A DNA stretch of 64,000 bases from Pseudomonas sp. ADAK13 (GCF_012935715.1 NZ_CP052860.1:6138001-6202000); one strand, 5' to 3'; positions 1 to 9,286 are shown, numbered from the stretch's first letter. A program made the numbers and translations. The notes: generated by a model not told the origin, from the sequence alone.

Positions 1-1
1 G

Positions 2-79
2 CCGCTGATTATCATGGGCATCAGCCATTTGACGCGCCGCAAGACACCGGCCGAACCCCTGGCGGCGGCCGCTCACTGA
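2..79 (+). CDS. C-terminal end of an unidentified protein, possibly a membrane protein (partial)
   Basis: An open frame runs in from the left edge and stops with TGA at 77-79. It gives 25 residues: a short hydrophobic start (PLIIMGISHL), then a basic patch (TRRK) and an alanine-rich tail. That pattern fits the last membrane helix and cytoplasmic tail of a transporter, but too little is present to name a family. The next gene starts 37 bases downstream on the same strand. Confidence 0.4.
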   Translation, partial: PLIIMGISHLTRRKTPAEPLAAAAH

Positions 80-116
80 GGTAGGATGGCAGCCCACCCA
101 ATAAGGAAGTTGCGCA

Positions 117-1037
117 ATGCTGCCCATCCGCACCCCGTTGATCCTGCACCCCGGCCTGTCCACCCCTAACCGGCGCATCTGGCTGAAGCTTGAGAACCTG
201 CAACCCTGTGGCTCGTTCAAGTTGCGCGGGATGACCACGCTGTGCGCCTACGCGGCCAGCCAGGGCAAAACCACGGTGGTGTGCCCTTCCGGCGGCAATG
301 CCGGGTTGGCCACGGCCTTTGCAGCAAGAGGCCTGGGATTGCAGGCGCGGATCGTGGTGCCCTCCACCACCCCCGAAGCCACCCGCGCGCGTATCCGCCA
401 GGCGGGCGCCGAGGTGGTGGTGCACGGTGATCTGTGGGATCAATCCAACGAGCTGGCGCTGCAACTCGCCGAAGCGCCGGACGCGTTGTATGTACCGGCT
501 TTTGATCACCCACTGTTGTGGGAAGGTCACAGCCGCATGATCGATGAGATTCTTGAGGATTGCCCGCAGGTGGGCGCTATCGTGACCTCCGTGGGCGGCG
601 GTGGCTTGCTCGCGGGGGTGCTGACGGGGCTGGAGCGTCATGGACGGTTCGACTGCAAGGTGATTGCCTGTGAAACGGCGGGCGCGGCTTCGTTTGCGGC
701 CGCTGTGGAGGCTGGAAAGCCGGTGCGCCTGGCGAAGATCGATACCGTGGCCAAGTCGTTGGCCGCGACCCAGGTGGCGGCGTGGCCGGTTGAACATATC
801 GGCCAGTTTGCCCATCAGTGCGTGGTGCTGAGTAACGCCGAGGCGATGATGGGCGTGGCGCGGTATGCCGATGATTTACGGCAGTTGGTGGAGCCGGCGT
901 GCGGGGTTTCGTTGGCTGTGGCGTATCTGGAGCATGGGGCGATTGCCGGGGTTGAGGATGTGGTGGTGATTGTGTGTGGTGGGGTGAGTATCAGCGCAGA
1001 AACGGTTGCTCAGTGGCAGAACACCGCCTCTCTATGA
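117..1037 (+). CDS. PLP-dependent serine/threonine dehydratase-like protein
   Basis: This 306-residue protein belongs to fold-type II PLP enzymes of the serine/threonine dehydratase group, which deaminate L-serine or L-threonine to a 2-oxo acid. The PLP lysine is K35 in GSFKLRGM. The substrate loop SGGNAG is at 58-63, and the phosphate-binding glycine loop [10 protein letters not shown] is near 160. The size matches the short catabolic form without an ACT regulatory domain, so feedback control by isoleucine is unlikely. An AAGGAAG ribosome-binding site sits 8 bases before the ATG. The TGA stop lies inside the left arm of a perfect 30-bp inverted repeat. Substrate preference cannot be told from sequence; phenylserine or hydroxyaspartate are alternatives. 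Confidence 0.82.
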   Translation: MLPIRTPLILHPGLSTPNRRIWLKLENLQPCGSFKLRGMTTLCAYAASQGKTTVVCPSGGNAGLATAFAARGLGLQARIVVPSTTPEATRARIRQAGAEVVVHGDLWDQSNELALQLAEAPDALYVPAFDHPLLWEGHSRMIDEILEDCPQVGAIVTSVGGGGLLAGVLTGLERHGRFDCKVIACETAGAASFAAAVEAGKPVRLAKIDTVAKSLAATQVAAWPVEHIGQFAHQCVVLSNAEAMMGVARYADDLRQLVEPACGVSLAVAYLEHGAIAGVEDVVVIVCGGVSISAETVAQWQNTASL

Positions 1038-1149
1038 TCGTTCCCACGCTCTGCGTGGGAATGCCACCCTGGACGCTCCGCGTCCGTTCGTGATGTCGTG
1101 ACGCGTAGCGTCACAGGATGCATTCCCACGCAGAGCGTGGGAACGATCA
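1035..1149. repeat. Perfect 30-bp inverted repeat between convergent genes (REP-type)
   Basis: Bases 1035-1064 are exactly complementary to 1120-1149. Each arm is itself partly palindromic (CCCACGCTCTGCGTGGG), and the 55-base spacer holds further short dyads (GACGCTCCGCGTC and GTGACGCGTAGCGTCAC). It fills the gap between two convergent genes and could act as a bidirectional terminator or mRNA stabiliser. Similar CGTTCCCACGC palindromes are common in fluorescent pseudomonads. Confidence 0.85.
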
Positions 1150-1151
1150 GT

Positions 1152-2762
1152 TCAGGCATCCTGCAGGATAAGATCCGCGCCCTTCTCCGCCACCATCAAC
1201 ACTGCCGCATGGGTATTCCCTGACGTCACGTTCGGGAAAATCGACGCATCGACAATCCGCAACCCTTGCATCCCGTGCACCTTCAGGCGCTTGTCCACCA
1301 CTGACACCAACGGGTCCGAGCCCATGGCACACGACCCGCACAGGTGATAGATCGAGCCGCTGTTCTCGCGGAAGTACTGCAGCATCTGTTCATCGGTTTC
1401 CACCGCAGGCCCCGGCAACACCTCGGCCACGGTCACGCCCTTGAGCGCCGGGGCCTGCATGATCGTGCGCATCAGCCGGCTGCCCTGGATCACCTCGTCG
1501 ATGTCCTTCTGGGTGCTCAGGTAGTTGGGGTCGATCAAGGCCGCATCCCGTGGGTTTTTCGAGGCGATGCGAATCGTCCCGCGGCTGGTGGGCCGGCACG
1601 GGTTGAAGCACAGCAGGAAGCCTGAATACGGCTCGGGCTTGAGGCTGGCCTTGTTGTTTTTCGGGATCTGGTACGACAGCGGGTTGAAGTACAGCTGCAG
1701 GTTGGGGTGCGCCTGTTCCGCGTTGCCGCGAAAGAACCCGCCGGCCTGGTTGACGCTCATGGCCAGCGCGCCCTTGCGGGTCAGCAGGTATTTGAGGCCC
1801 AGCTTGAACTGGCCGAACAGCGAGCTGAGCTGGTCGTTCAGGGTCGGGATATTGGCCTTGTAGTAATAGCTGGCGCACAGGTGATCCTGCAGGTTCTGCC
1901 CCACCGCCGGCAGGTCCTTGACCAGCGGGATGTTGTGTTCGGCGAGCAGTTGCTTGTCCGCCACCCCCGACAGTTGCAGGATCTTTGGCGTATCCACCGC
2001 CCCCGCGCACAGGATCACCTCCTTGCGCGCGGTGAAGGTGCGGACCACGCCGTGCTGGGTCACGCTGATGCCGGTGGCCCGCTGTTGGTCGTCGAACAGC
2101 ACGCGGTCTACCAGCGCATGCAGTTCCACCGTCAGGTTCGGTCGACCCAACGCCGGGTGCAGGTGCGCAAAGCTGCTGGAGCAGCGCTCGCCGTTGCGGG
2201 TGTTGACGTCGTAGAGGCCCGCACCTTCGAAGTCCGGCCCGTTGAAGTCATCGCTCAGGCCGTAGCCCAACTGCTCACAGCCCTTGAGGAACACATCACA
2301 GATAGCGTGGGTCTGGCCCTTCATCGGGGTGATGCTGATGGGGCCGCTGCTGCCGTGGTATTCGGTGTCGCCCAACGGGTGATTTTCCAGCTTGCGGAAG
2401 TACGGCAGCACGTCCTGGAAACCCCAGCCGTCGTTGCCGTTGGCCGCCCAGTCATTGAAGTCATGGGCCTGGCCGCGCACGTAGATCATGGCGTTGATCG
2501 AGCCGGAACCGCCCTGCACTTTGCCGCGTGGGGCATAGATGGCGCGGTCGGCCAGCTGTTTTTGCGGCTGGCTGTAGTACATCCAGTTGAAGGTCGGGTT
2601 GTAGTACATCTTGGCAAAACCGACCGGGATCTTGAACCACCAGGAGCTGTCCTTGCCGCCGGCTTCCAGCAGCAACACCGAATGCTCGCCCGAGGCGGAG
2701 AGTCGGTTGGCCAGGACGCAACCTGCGGCGCCGGCGCCGGCGATGATGTAGTCGTATGTCAT
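1152..2762 (-). CDS. GMC-family FAD-dependent oxidoreductase (choline dehydrogenase-like)
   Basis: This 536-residue GMC oxidoreductase oxidises an alcohol to an aldehyde with FAD. The N-terminus has the Rossmann FAD motif GAGAAGCVLANRLS (about 8-21). The second GMC signature region is GSGSINAMIYVRG, around 84-96. The C-terminal catalytic block includes HLCGSCAMG and NTHAAVLMVAEKGA. It resembles BetA but sits in a sugar-acid type operon with an MR/MLE dehydratase, an MFS carrier and an aldehyde dehydrogenase, so its substrate is probably a polyol, alkoxy-alcohol or sugar acid rather than choline. The gene is last in the minus-strand operon, 27 bases after the dehydratase. It converges on the dehydratase-like gene at 117-1037 across the 30-bp inverted repeat. 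Confidence 0.85.
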   Translation of the reverse strand: MTYDYIIAGAGAAGCVLANRLSASGEHSVLLLEAGGKDSSWWFKIPVGFAKMYYNPTFNWMYYSQPQKQLADRAIYAPRGKVQGGSGSINAMIYVRGQAHDFNDWAANGNDGWGFQDVLPYFRKLENHPLGDTEYHGSSGPISITPMKGQTHAICDVFLKGCEQLGYGLSDDFNGPDFEGAGLYDVNTRNGERCSSSFAHLHPALGRPNLTVELHALVDRVLFDDQQRATGISVTQHGVVRTFTARKEVILCAGAVDTPKILQLSGVADKQLLAEHNIPLVKDLPAVGQNLQDHLCASYYYKANIPTLNDQLSSLFGQFKLGLKYLLTRKGALAMSVNQAGGFFRGNAEQAHPNLQLYFNPLSYQIPKNNKASLKPEPYSGFLLCFNPCRPTSRGTIRIASKNPRDAALIDPNYLSTQKDIDEVIQGSRLMRTIMQAPALKGVTVAEVLPGPAVETDEQMLQYFRENSGSIYHLCGSCAMGSDPLVSVVDKRLKVHGMQGLRIVDASIFPNVTSGNTHAAVLMVAEKGADLILQDA

Positions 2763-2789
2763 TCACAGTTACCGCATCAGTCGTTTTTT

Positions 2790-4007
2790 TTAGCCCTTGG
2801 CGGGCGAAGTGTCTTTCACGTCAGCCGGCGTAGGCGCCATTTGCAGGTGCAGGCGTTCGCCGGTGTACGGCGTGTGCTTGCGCACCACGTCCATGTTCAG
2901 CTCCACCCCAAGGCCCGGCTCGGTGGACGGGATGATGTAGCCGTCCTCCCATTGCAGCGGCTTGGTCAGCACTTCGGCGTGGAAGCCGCCCCAGGTCATG
3001 ATGCTTTCCTGGATCAGGAAGTTCGGCGTGCACGTGGCCAGCTGGAAACTCGCCGCTGCGCCAATCGGCCCGTTGTACAGGTGCGGGGCGATTTGCGCGT
3101 AGTAAGCCTCGGCCATGCTCGCGATTTTCTTGGCTTCCAGCAGGCCGCCGCAGCGGGCCACGTTCATTTGCAGGATCGATGCACCACCGGCCTGCAAGAG
3201 CTTGAAGAACTCGTACTTGGTGGTCAGCCGCTCGCCGGTGGCGATGGGGATGGTGGTCTTGGCTGCGACCTGGGCCATGGCGTCTTCCTGGCCCGGTGGC
3301 ACGGGCTCTTCGAACCACAGCGGGTCGTATTTTTCCAGGCGCTTGGCCAGGCGGATGGCCGACGACGGCACCATCTGCCCGTGGGTGCCGAACAGCAGGT
3401 CGCACTTGTCGCCCACCGCTTCGCGGATCTTGCGGCAGAAGGTTTCGCAGCGTTCCAGCACTTCCAGGGAAATCTGGTGGCCGGAGTACGCGGTGTACGG
3501 GCCTGCCGGGTCGAATTTGACCGCGGTGAAGCCCTTGTTCATGTTCTCGACGGCGCACTCGGCGGCCAGGTCCGGGTCGTCGTAGTCGTACTCGCCCTTG
3601 CTGTTGACCGGGTACAGGTAGGTGTAGGAGCGCAGGCGCTCGTTGACCTTGCCGCCCAGCAACTCATAGACCGGCTTGTTGGCGGCCTTGCCGATGATGT
3701 CCCAGCAGGCCATTTCCAGGCCGCTGACCACGCCCATCATGGTCAGGTCGGGACGCTGGGTGAACCCGCTGGAATACGCCTGGCGGAAGAAACGCTCGAT
3801 GTGGTGCGGGTCGTGGTTGAGCAGGTAGCGCTCGAACACGTCCTCGATGATCGGCAGCATGGCTTTGGGGCCGAAGGTGGCGGCGTAGATCTCGCCCACG
3901 CCTTCGATGCCGCAGTCGGTTTTGAGTTTGACGAACAGCCAGTACATGCCGCCAATGTGGGGTGGCGGTACGGCGACAATATGGGTTTCAAGGGCGACGA
4001 TTTTCAT
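2790..4007 (-). CDS. Enolase-superfamily (mandelate racemase/muconate lactonizing type) sugar acid dehydratase
   Basis: This 405-residue enolase-superfamily protein resembles D-galactonate/gluconate dehydratases. It has the capping domain (to about 125), then a barrel with WFEEPVPPG, a metal Glu in ATGERL and a catalytic His in APHLYNGPIG. At the first metal-ligand position, where DgoD has Asp in DFHGR, this protein reads GTHGQ, so that aspartate appears to be missing. I chose the ATG at 4007, which has AGGTG 8 bases upstream and lies one base after the MFS stop. A GTG nine bases further upstream is the alternative. Tight coupling to the carrier and oxidoreductases supports a sugar-acid dehydration or isomerisation role. 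The substrate is unknown. Confidence 0.8.
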   Translation of the reverse strand: MKIVALETHIVAVPPPHIGGMYWLFVKLKTDCGIEGVGEIYAATFGPKAMLPIIEDVFERYLLNHDPHHIERFFRQAYSSGFTQRPDLTMMGVVSGLEMACWDIIGKAANKPVYELLGGKVNERLRSYTYLYPVNSKGEYDYDDPDLAAECAVENMNKGFTAVKFDPAGPYTAYSGHQISLEVLERCETFCRKIREAVGDKCDLLFGTHGQMVPSSAIRLAKRLEKYDPLWFEEPVPPGQEDAMAQVAAKTTIPIATGERLTTKYEFFKLLQAGGASILQMNVARCGGLLEAKKIASMAEAYYAQIAPHLYNGPIGAAASFQLATCTPNFLIQESIMTWGGFHAEVLTKPLQWEDGYIIPSTEPGLGVELNMDVVRKHTPYTGERLHLQMAPTPADVKDTSPAKG

Positions 4008-4008
4008 C

Positions 4009-5319
4009 TCAGGCACCTGTCTGGTTGAATTTTTTACGATTGATTCGGGCGCGCAAGGTCAGGGCCGCGAGGGTCCCGAGCACGCCGATGAAGGCGATGT
4101 AGCCGAAGTACAGGTTGTAGCCAACCTGCCCCGGGTACGTGTCGGTGAGGTAGCCATTGATCAGCGGGATAAAGGTGTCCGGCAGGTAACCCACCACCGA
4201 GACAATGCCGATGGCCAGGCCGGTGATGCGCAGCGGGATATCGCAGCTGTCGAGGATCGCCCAGTACAGGCCGCGAATCGCATAGGTCATCAGGCCGATA
4301 AAGATCACCGTGCCGATCAGCAAGCCGAGGCTGCCAATGGCCGGGAACACGATCAGGCCGACCATCGCCAGGGTCACCAGCACCAGCGCGATGATCAGCA
4401 CCGAGATGTTCGAAAACTTGTCCCCCAGCCAGCCGCCGCCGATCCCGCCGATAGGCCGCATCCACAGCTTGATGGTGGTGATGGTGCCGGCCATCACGGC
4501 GGTCATGCCGCTGCCTTGCAGGTAGTCAGAGAAGCTGTAGGTGGCCCAGAACATGTGATAACCGCAGAACACAATGGCAGTCACCAGCCACAGCTCAGGG
4601 ATTTTCACCAGGGTGGTGAGGTCGGCGATCAGGTTGAACTTGCCCTTCTCTACCGCCGCGGTTTCGGCCATGGACTTGGGGTCCTTGAGCAGCACCAGCA
4701 CACAACCAATCGCGATACACACGAACGAATACAGGTACACCACGTGCTTGAAACCTTCGGCGGCGGTTTGGCTGCGGGTCTCGGTGGCATAGGCGAACAG
4801 CCCCAAGGCCACGGTGGCCAGCAAGGCTTCCACCAGGCCACGGCCGCCGTCGAGGATGCCGAAGAACCGGCCTTGCTCACTGTGATGGGCAATCATCTTC
4901 ACCCGCTTGAGCACCGAGGCCCAGAAGGTCAGGCCGGTGGTCAGGCCCCAGCAACCGAAGATAATCATCAGGCCGGTCATCGACGGCACGGTGGAATACC
5001 AGATGCCCAGGGCACCGGTGGCCACCAGCGAAAAAAAGATCAGGAAGCGCGGTGGCAGGCGATCCGCCAACCAGCCGCTGGGCAGGTAGCTGAGCAGGAA
5101 GATCGTGCCGAGCATTGAATACAGATAACCCAGCTGGCTGTGGTTGATCTGGAACACGTCGAGCATGGTGGTCTGGTAGACCTGGCGCAGGTAGAGGATC
5201 GGGTAGATCGCCCCGGCGGCCAGCACCAGCAACATCAATTGGAAGTAGCGACTGGCTTTGTCGCTTTTGGCCGCGGACACGGCATCGAAACCCTGGGCAA
5301 CGGGTGCAGGCTTGGACAT
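4009..5319 (-). CDS. MFS transporter, sugar-acid type
   Basis: This 436-residue protein has about 12 hydrophobic segments. The MFS loop motif after helix 2 is GWLADRLPPRF, and the second half contains a matching loop (GGGWLGDKFS). It should sit in the inner membrane and import the substrate of the surrounding catabolic operon by proton symport. The ATG at 5319 is preceded by GAGG. A GTG 18 bases upstream also lies in frame but has a poorer site. The stop is separated from the following dehydratase ATG by one base, indicating translational coupling. Aldehyde dehydrogenase lies 77 bases upstream. The transported compound is inferred only from context. Confidence 0.82.
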   Translation of the reverse strand: MSKPAPVAQGFDAVSAAKSDKASRYFQLMLLVLAAGAIYPILYLRQVYQTTMLDVFQINHSQLGYLYSMLGTIFLLSYLPSGWLADRLPPRFLIFFSLVATGALGIWYSTVPSMTGLMIIFGCWGLTTGLTFWASVLKRVKMIAHHSEQGRFFGILDGGRGLVEALLATVALGLFAYATETRSQTAAEGFKHVVYLYSFVCIAIGCVLVLLKDPKSMAETAAVEKGKFNLIADLTTLVKIPELWLVTAIVFCGYHMFWATYSFSDYLQGSGMTAVMAGTITTIKLWMRPIGGIGGGWLGDKFSNISVLIIALVLVTLAMVGLIVFPAIGSLGLLIGTVIFIGLMTYAIRGLYWAILDSCDIPLRITGLAIGIVSVVGYLPDTFIPLINGYLTDTYPGQVGYNLYFGYIAFIGVLGTLAALTLRARINRKKFNQTGA

Positions 5320-5395
5320 CTTGTAGACCTCGGGCACCCGATGCGCGGGTGCCCCGATAATTGTTTTTATTGAGGTAAAGCCGGTGGTCGGTGAC

Positions 5396-6820
5396 TCAGT
5401 ACTTCATGACCACCAAACGGGTCTGGGTGAACTCAAGCATCCCGTGCTTGCCGTCATCGCCGCCCAGCCCTGAGCGTTTCCAGCCGGCGTGAAAGCCCTG
5501 GTAAGGGTCCGCCGGGGTGCGATTGACGTACAACTCGCCGGCCTCAATGGCATTGGCGACTTTCATGGCCGTGCGGTAGTTCTCGGTGTAGAGCACAGAC
5601 GACAGGCCGAACTGGTGGTCGTTGGCCATGGCCAGCGCTTCGTCGATGTCGCGGTACTTGAGCACCGGCAGCACCGGGCCGAAGATTTCTTCCTGGATGA
5701 TTTCCATGCCTTGGCGGCAACCGCTGAGCAGCGTCGGCGGGTAGAAATGGCCCGGGCCTTCGGGGAGTACGCCGCCTGTTTCCAGTACAGCACCGTCGGC
5801 GATGGCGCGCTCGACCATGGCGTGAATATTCTGCCGGGAGCTGGCGTTGACCAGCGGGCCCATCAGGCCGGCGTCCGTGGCGCGATCGCCAAATTTTACG
5901 GCGCTGATCTTGGCCTTGAGCAGCGCCAGGAATCGGTCGTAGACGCTTTCCTGCACGTACACGCGCTCGACCGCCGTGCACAACTGGCCGCAGTGAGTGG
6001 TCTTGGAGGCGATGATGTCGCTGGCGGCTTTTTCCAGGTCGGCGTCGGCCTCGATGATTGCCGGGGTCTTGCCGCCCAGTTCCAGGGATGGCTTGGCGAT
6101 GTTGGCCTTGCAGTAATCCAGCACGATGCGCCCGGCGTTGACGCTGCCGGTCAGCGTGATCAAGCCCACGGCCTTGTGGGTGCACAGGGCGGCGGCGGTG
6201 GCGTGGTCCATGGTCAGGATGTTGATCACGCCGGCCGGGATGCCCGACTGCTCAACCGCGCGGGCGATTTCGAAGGCAGACAACGGGGTGTTGTTGCTCG
6301 GGCGCACCACCACGGTGTTGCCGGCAATCAGCGCCGGGGCGATTTTGCGCAACAGGGTGTAGACCGGGTAGTTGAACGGGATCAGGCACGCCACGACGCC
6401 AATCGGCTCGCGTTGCAGGAACAGGTTTTCGTCCGGGGTGTCGCTGGGGATGATTTCGCCTTCAATGCGGCGGGCCCATTCGGCGTGGTAACGGGTGATT
6501 TGTGCGGCGTAGCGGGCTTCGTTGCTGGCGTCGTCGAGGCTTTTTCCGGACTCGCTGGCCAGCGCCTTGCCTATGCTTTCAGCGCAGGTTTCGAGGGCGT
6601 CGGCGAAAGCCCGCAGGTGTTCGGCGCGCTGGATGCTGGTGAGCTTGCCCCAGGTTTTCTGTGCGGTAGCGGCGGCGTCTACGGCAGCAATCGCCTCGTC
6701 GGGGGTGGCGGCGGACACCTGGCCTACCTGGGCCTCGGTCGCAGGGTTATAGACCGCGATCCGGGCGGTGGTGGCAGGTTCGGCAAACTGGCCGTTGAAA
6801 AAATTGCGCTCGATTTGCAT
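5396..6820 (-). CDS. NAD-dependent aldehyde dehydrogenase, AldA-like
   Basis: The 474-residue protein is a member of the aldehyde dehydrogenase superfamily and closely resembles E. coli lactaldehyde/glycolaldehyde dehydrogenase. It has the NAD-binding TGSVNAGR, the catalytic Glu in LELGGKTPA, the catalytic Cys in THCGQLCTAVERVYV and the late motif EEIFGPVLPV. The C-terminal GFHAGWKRSGLGGDDGKHG is also AldA-like. The ATG at 6820 is preferred over an in-frame TTG 15 bases upstream, because the family N-terminus aligns there. It is the first gene of the minus-strand catabolic operon, so the operon promoter should lie between 6821 and 7027, divergent from ccoN. It probably oxidises a small hydroxyaldehyde formed in the pathway. 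Confidence 0.85.
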   Translation of the reverse strand: MQIERNFFNGQFAEPATTARIAVYNPATEAQVGQVSAATPDEAIAAVDAAATAQKTWGKLTSIQRAEHLRAFADALETCAESIGKALASESGKSLDDASNEARYAAQITRYHAEWARRIEGEIIPSDTPDENLFLQREPIGVVACLIPFNYPVYTLLRKIAPALIAGNTVVVRPSNNTPLSAFEIARAVEQSGIPAGVINILTMDHATAAALCTHKAVGLITLTGSVNAGRIVLDYCKANIAKPSLELGGKTPAIIEADADLEKAASDIIASKTTHCGQLCTAVERVYVQESVYDRFLALLKAKISAVKFGDRATDAGLMGPLVNASSRQNIHAMVERAIADGAVLETGGVLPEGPGHFYPPTLLSGCRQGMEIIQEEIFGPVLPVLKYRDIDEALAMANDHQFGLSSVLYTENYRTAMKVANAIEAGELYVNRTPADPYQGFHAGWKRSGLGGDDGKHGMLEFTQTRLVVMKY

Positions 6821-7027
6821 GTGGTTTTTGCCCAATCGTTGTTGTTTTGCGAGTGACTTGCAGTTTTGTCATTGGGCGGGGGTTGGACAAACGATTTATT
6901 GACGGGGGTAACGTGCGAAAAATGCAGGTTAGTGGCTGATCCGTATTAATGACCCGGGTCTGAGTCTGTATTGTTCCGCCCATCCTTCCTACAGTGCCGC
7001 CCACTTGGAACCGTGGGAGGACTAAGC

Positions 7028-8455
7028 ATGCAACCACCATCAATCGCACAGGCCTACAACTACAAGGTCGTGCGTCAATTCGTCATTGCAACCATCGTTT
7101 GGGGCGTGGTCGGCATGGCCATGGGCGTGTGGATCGCCTCGCAACTGGTCTGGCCCGAGATGAACCTCGACCTGCCCTGGACCACCTTCGGGCGCCTGCG
7201 CCCGCTGCACACAAGCCTTGTGATCTTCGGCTTTGCCGGCAGCGCGCAATTCGCCGCCAGCTACTACGCAGTACAGCGCACCTGTCAGGTACGGCTGTAC
7301 TCGGACAAGCTCGCAGCCTTCACATTCTGGGGCTGGCAATCGGTGATCGTGATCATGTTGGTCAGCCTGCCGCTGGGCTACACCACCACCAAGGAATACG
7401 CCGAGATCGAGTTCAGCGGCGCCGTGTGGATGACCGTGGTGTGGGTCGCCTATGCGATCGTGTTTTTCACCACTGTGGTGCAGCGCAAGACCCAGCACAT
7501 CTACGTCGGCAACTGGTTCTTTGGTGCGTTTATCGTGGTGATCGCCATGCTGCACGTGGTCAATCACCTGTCGATCCCGGTGGACTGGTTCAAATCCTAC
7601 CCGGTGTATTCCGGTGCCACCGACGCCATGGTGCAGTGGTGGTACGGACACAACGCCGTGGGTTTCTTCCTGACCACGGGCTTTCTGGGGATGATGTACT
7701 ACTTCGTGCCCAAGCAAGTCGGGCGGCCGGTGTATTCCTATCGCCTGTCCATCGTGCACTTTTGGGCGTTGATCACCCTGTATATCTGGGCCGGCCCCCA
7801 TCACTTGCACTACACCGCGCTGCCGGACTGGGCCCAGTCGCTGGGCATGGCGATGTCGCTGATCCTGCTGGCGCCCAGCTGGGGCGGGATGATTAACGGC
7901 ATGATGACGCTCTCGGGGGCCTGGCATAAATTGCGCACCGACCCGATCCTGCGTTTTTTGGTGCTGTCGCTGGCGTTCTACGGGATGTCGACGTTTGAAG
8001 GGCCGATGATGGCGATCAAGACCGTCAACGCCCTCTCCCACTACACCGACTGGACCATCGGCCACGTCCACGCCGGCGCGCTGGGCTGGGTGGCGATGAT
8101 CACGTTTGGCTCGCTGTACCACATGATCCCGAAGGTTTTCGGGCGCACGCAGATGCACAGCGTGGGGCTGATCAATATGCACTTCTGGCTGGCGACCATT
8201 GGCACGGTGCTGTACATCGCGTCGATGTGGGTCAACGGCATCACCCAGGGCCTGATGTGGCGGGCGGTGAACGATGACGGCACCCTCACCTATTCCTTTG
8301 TGGAAGCCTTGCAGGCAAGCCATCCGGGGTTTTTAGTGCGCTTTGTCGGCGGGGTGTTTTTCCTCAGCGGCATGTTGCTGATGGCGTACAACACCTGGCG
8401 CACGGTGCGGGTGGCGGACTTGAAGGTGGCGCAGCTTGACGCGCGGATCGCCTGA
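7028..8455 (+). CDS. ccoN: Orphan cbb3-type cytochrome c oxidase subunit I (CcoN)
   Basis: This 475-residue protein is the catalytic heme-copper subunit of a cbb3 oxidase. The start [18 protein letters not shown] and the next helices match CcoN. Histidine ligands are visible in [30 protein letters not shown] and [22 protein letters not shown] lies just before the ATG. No ccoO, ccoP or ccoQ follows, so it must borrow partner subunits from a full operon elsewhere. In P. aeruginosa, orphan CcoN subunits (CcoN3, CcoN4) do exactly this, and the CcoN4 gene is followed by a small gene as here. A longer TTG-started frame from 6971 lacks a ribosome-binding site. Confidence 0.93.
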   Translation: MQPPSIAQAYNYKVVRQFVIATIVWGVVGMAMGVWIASQLVWPEMNLDLPWTTFGRLRPLHTSLVIFGFAGSAQFAASYYAVQRTCQVRLYSDKLAAFTFWGWQSVIVIMLVSLPLGYTTTKEYAEIEFSGAVWMTVVWVAYAIVFFTTVVQRKTQHIYVGNWFFGAFIVVIAMLHVVNHLSIPVDWFKSYPVYSGATDAMVQWWYGHNAVGFFLTTGFLGMMYYFVPKQVGRPVYSYRLSIVHFWALITLYIWAGPHHLHYTALPDWAQSLGMAMSLILLAPSWGGMINGMMTLSGAWHKLRTDPILRFLVLSLAFYGMSTFEGPMMAIKTVNALSHYTDWTIGHVHAGALGWVAMITFGSLYHMIPKVFGRTQMHSVGLINMHFWLATIGTVLYIASMWVNGITQGLMWRAVNDDGTLTYSFVEALQASHPGFLVRFVGGVFFLSGMLLMAYNTWRTVRVADLKVAQLDARIA

Positions 8456-8676
8456 TGTGGGAGGTCGTGCTGAACCTGGCGGCGGTGATCGGCCTGTATG
8501 GTGCGGTGGAGTATTGCTTGCGGGGTGAGTCGAGGGAGAGCCTGGATGAGGCCAGCCTGATGCCGTTCGCCGATGACCCGGAAGTGGCGCGGCGGGTGGA
8601 GTTGGCTACGGGCAAGCGGGTTAACGCGGTGGCGCCTGAAGAGGCAAAGCCGGGTTGGGGCAATGTCGATATCTGA
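8455..8676 (+). CDS. Small membrane-anchored protein coupled to orphan ccoN
   Basis: This 73-residue protein has its ATG overlapping the ccoN TGA (TGATG), so it should be translated by re-initiation. It has one N-terminal hydrophobic segment (VVLNLAAVIGLYGAVEY), then an acidic, charged cytoplasmic-type tail. The size and single helix recall CcoQ-type subunits, but the sequence is not clearly CcoQ. The orphan ccoN4 of P. aeruginosa also has a small downstream gene, so a role in assembly or stability of the hybrid oxidase is a reasonable inference. It is followed by a REP element. Confidence 0.75.
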   Translation: MWEVVLNLAAVIGLYGAVEYCLRGESRESLDEASLMPFADDPEVARRVELATGKRVNAVAPEEAKPGWGNVDI

Positions 8677-8693
8677 GAAAGGAATGCACCACC

Positions 8694-8781
8694 TGTAGGA
8701 GCTGGCTTGCCGGCGATGCGGGCCACTCGGTGCTTGTGAAACACCGCGGTGATGCTATCGCAGGCAAGCCAGCTCCCACAG
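8694..8781. repeat. REP/BIME-type inverted repeat
   Basis: The left arm TGTAGGAGCTGGCTTGC at 8694-8710 pairs with GCAAGCCAGCTCCCACA at 8764-8780. The interior has imperfect complementarity (GGCGATGC / GCTATCGC). The same arm sequence occurs at 60065-60151. It lies between the ccoN partner gene and a convergent gene. Confidence 0.9.
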
Positions 8782-8791
8782 AAGCCATGAC

Positions 8792-9286
8792 TCACCCGCG
8801 TTCGCGGGGAATCAGGCTCTGCAACTGCAAGGCCAGGAAGTTGGCATCGAAACCGAAGGTGTCCGGGTCTTTCAGGCCGTTGGTTTTCTTCCACAACCAG
8901 TCGTTTTTCCCCGGCAGCAGCACCAGGGAAATGCTGCCGTAGCGGGCGGCGGTCAAGCCCATCACCGACAGTGAAATCAGGCCGCCGGCGCCCATTACAT
9001 CCGGCACGAACTCCACGGGTTTGCCGGCAATATGGATGGTCAGTTTCTCGGTCTTAAAGGTGGAGGTCTCCACCGGTACGCTCGGGCCGGAAGCCACATA
9101 CGCTTCGCGCTGCACTTCCAGCAAACCGACGGTTTTCACCGGCTCCAGCCACTGCTCGATCTGGCCGAACAGCTCGCCGATCTTCTGCGCCCAATGGGCC
9201 GACTGCACGTCGAACTGCTGCTTCTTGTGGGCTTCGCTGTCGGCGTAATGACGAAGCATCTCGCCCAGTTGTTGTACATCGTCCAT
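8792..9286 (-). CDS. Conserved hypothetical protein, 164 aa
   Basis: The ATG at 9286 has AAGGAA ten bases upstream. The frame is open much further upstream but without a better start. The protein begins with a polar helical part (DDVQQLGEMLRHYADSEAHKKQQFD) followed by mixed beta-rich sequence with several tryptophans. No signal peptide, membrane helix or catalytic motif is visible. It converges with the ccoN unit across the REP element and diverges from the racemase-like gene at 9413. I do not recognise the family. Confidence 0.7.
   Translation of the reverse strand: MDDVQQLGEMLRHYADSEAHKKQQFDVQSAHWAQKIGELFGQIEQWLEPVKTVGLLEVQREAYVASGPSVPVETSTFKTEKLTIHIAGKPVEFVPDVMGAGGLISLSVMGLTAARYGSISLVLLPGKNDWLWKKTNGLKDPDTFGFDANFLALQLQSLIPRERG

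Noticed and set aside
1707..4028. 773-codon open frame on the plus strand across the GMC and dehydratase genes
   Set aside because: It is the antisense shadow of two clear minus-strand enzymes; its composition (very high His, Gln, Val and Arg) is typical of antisense frames in GC-rich DNA.
6821..7027. ANR/FNR box for the orphan ccoN
   Set aside because: TTGAC at 6898 lacks the matching ATCAA half at the right distance.
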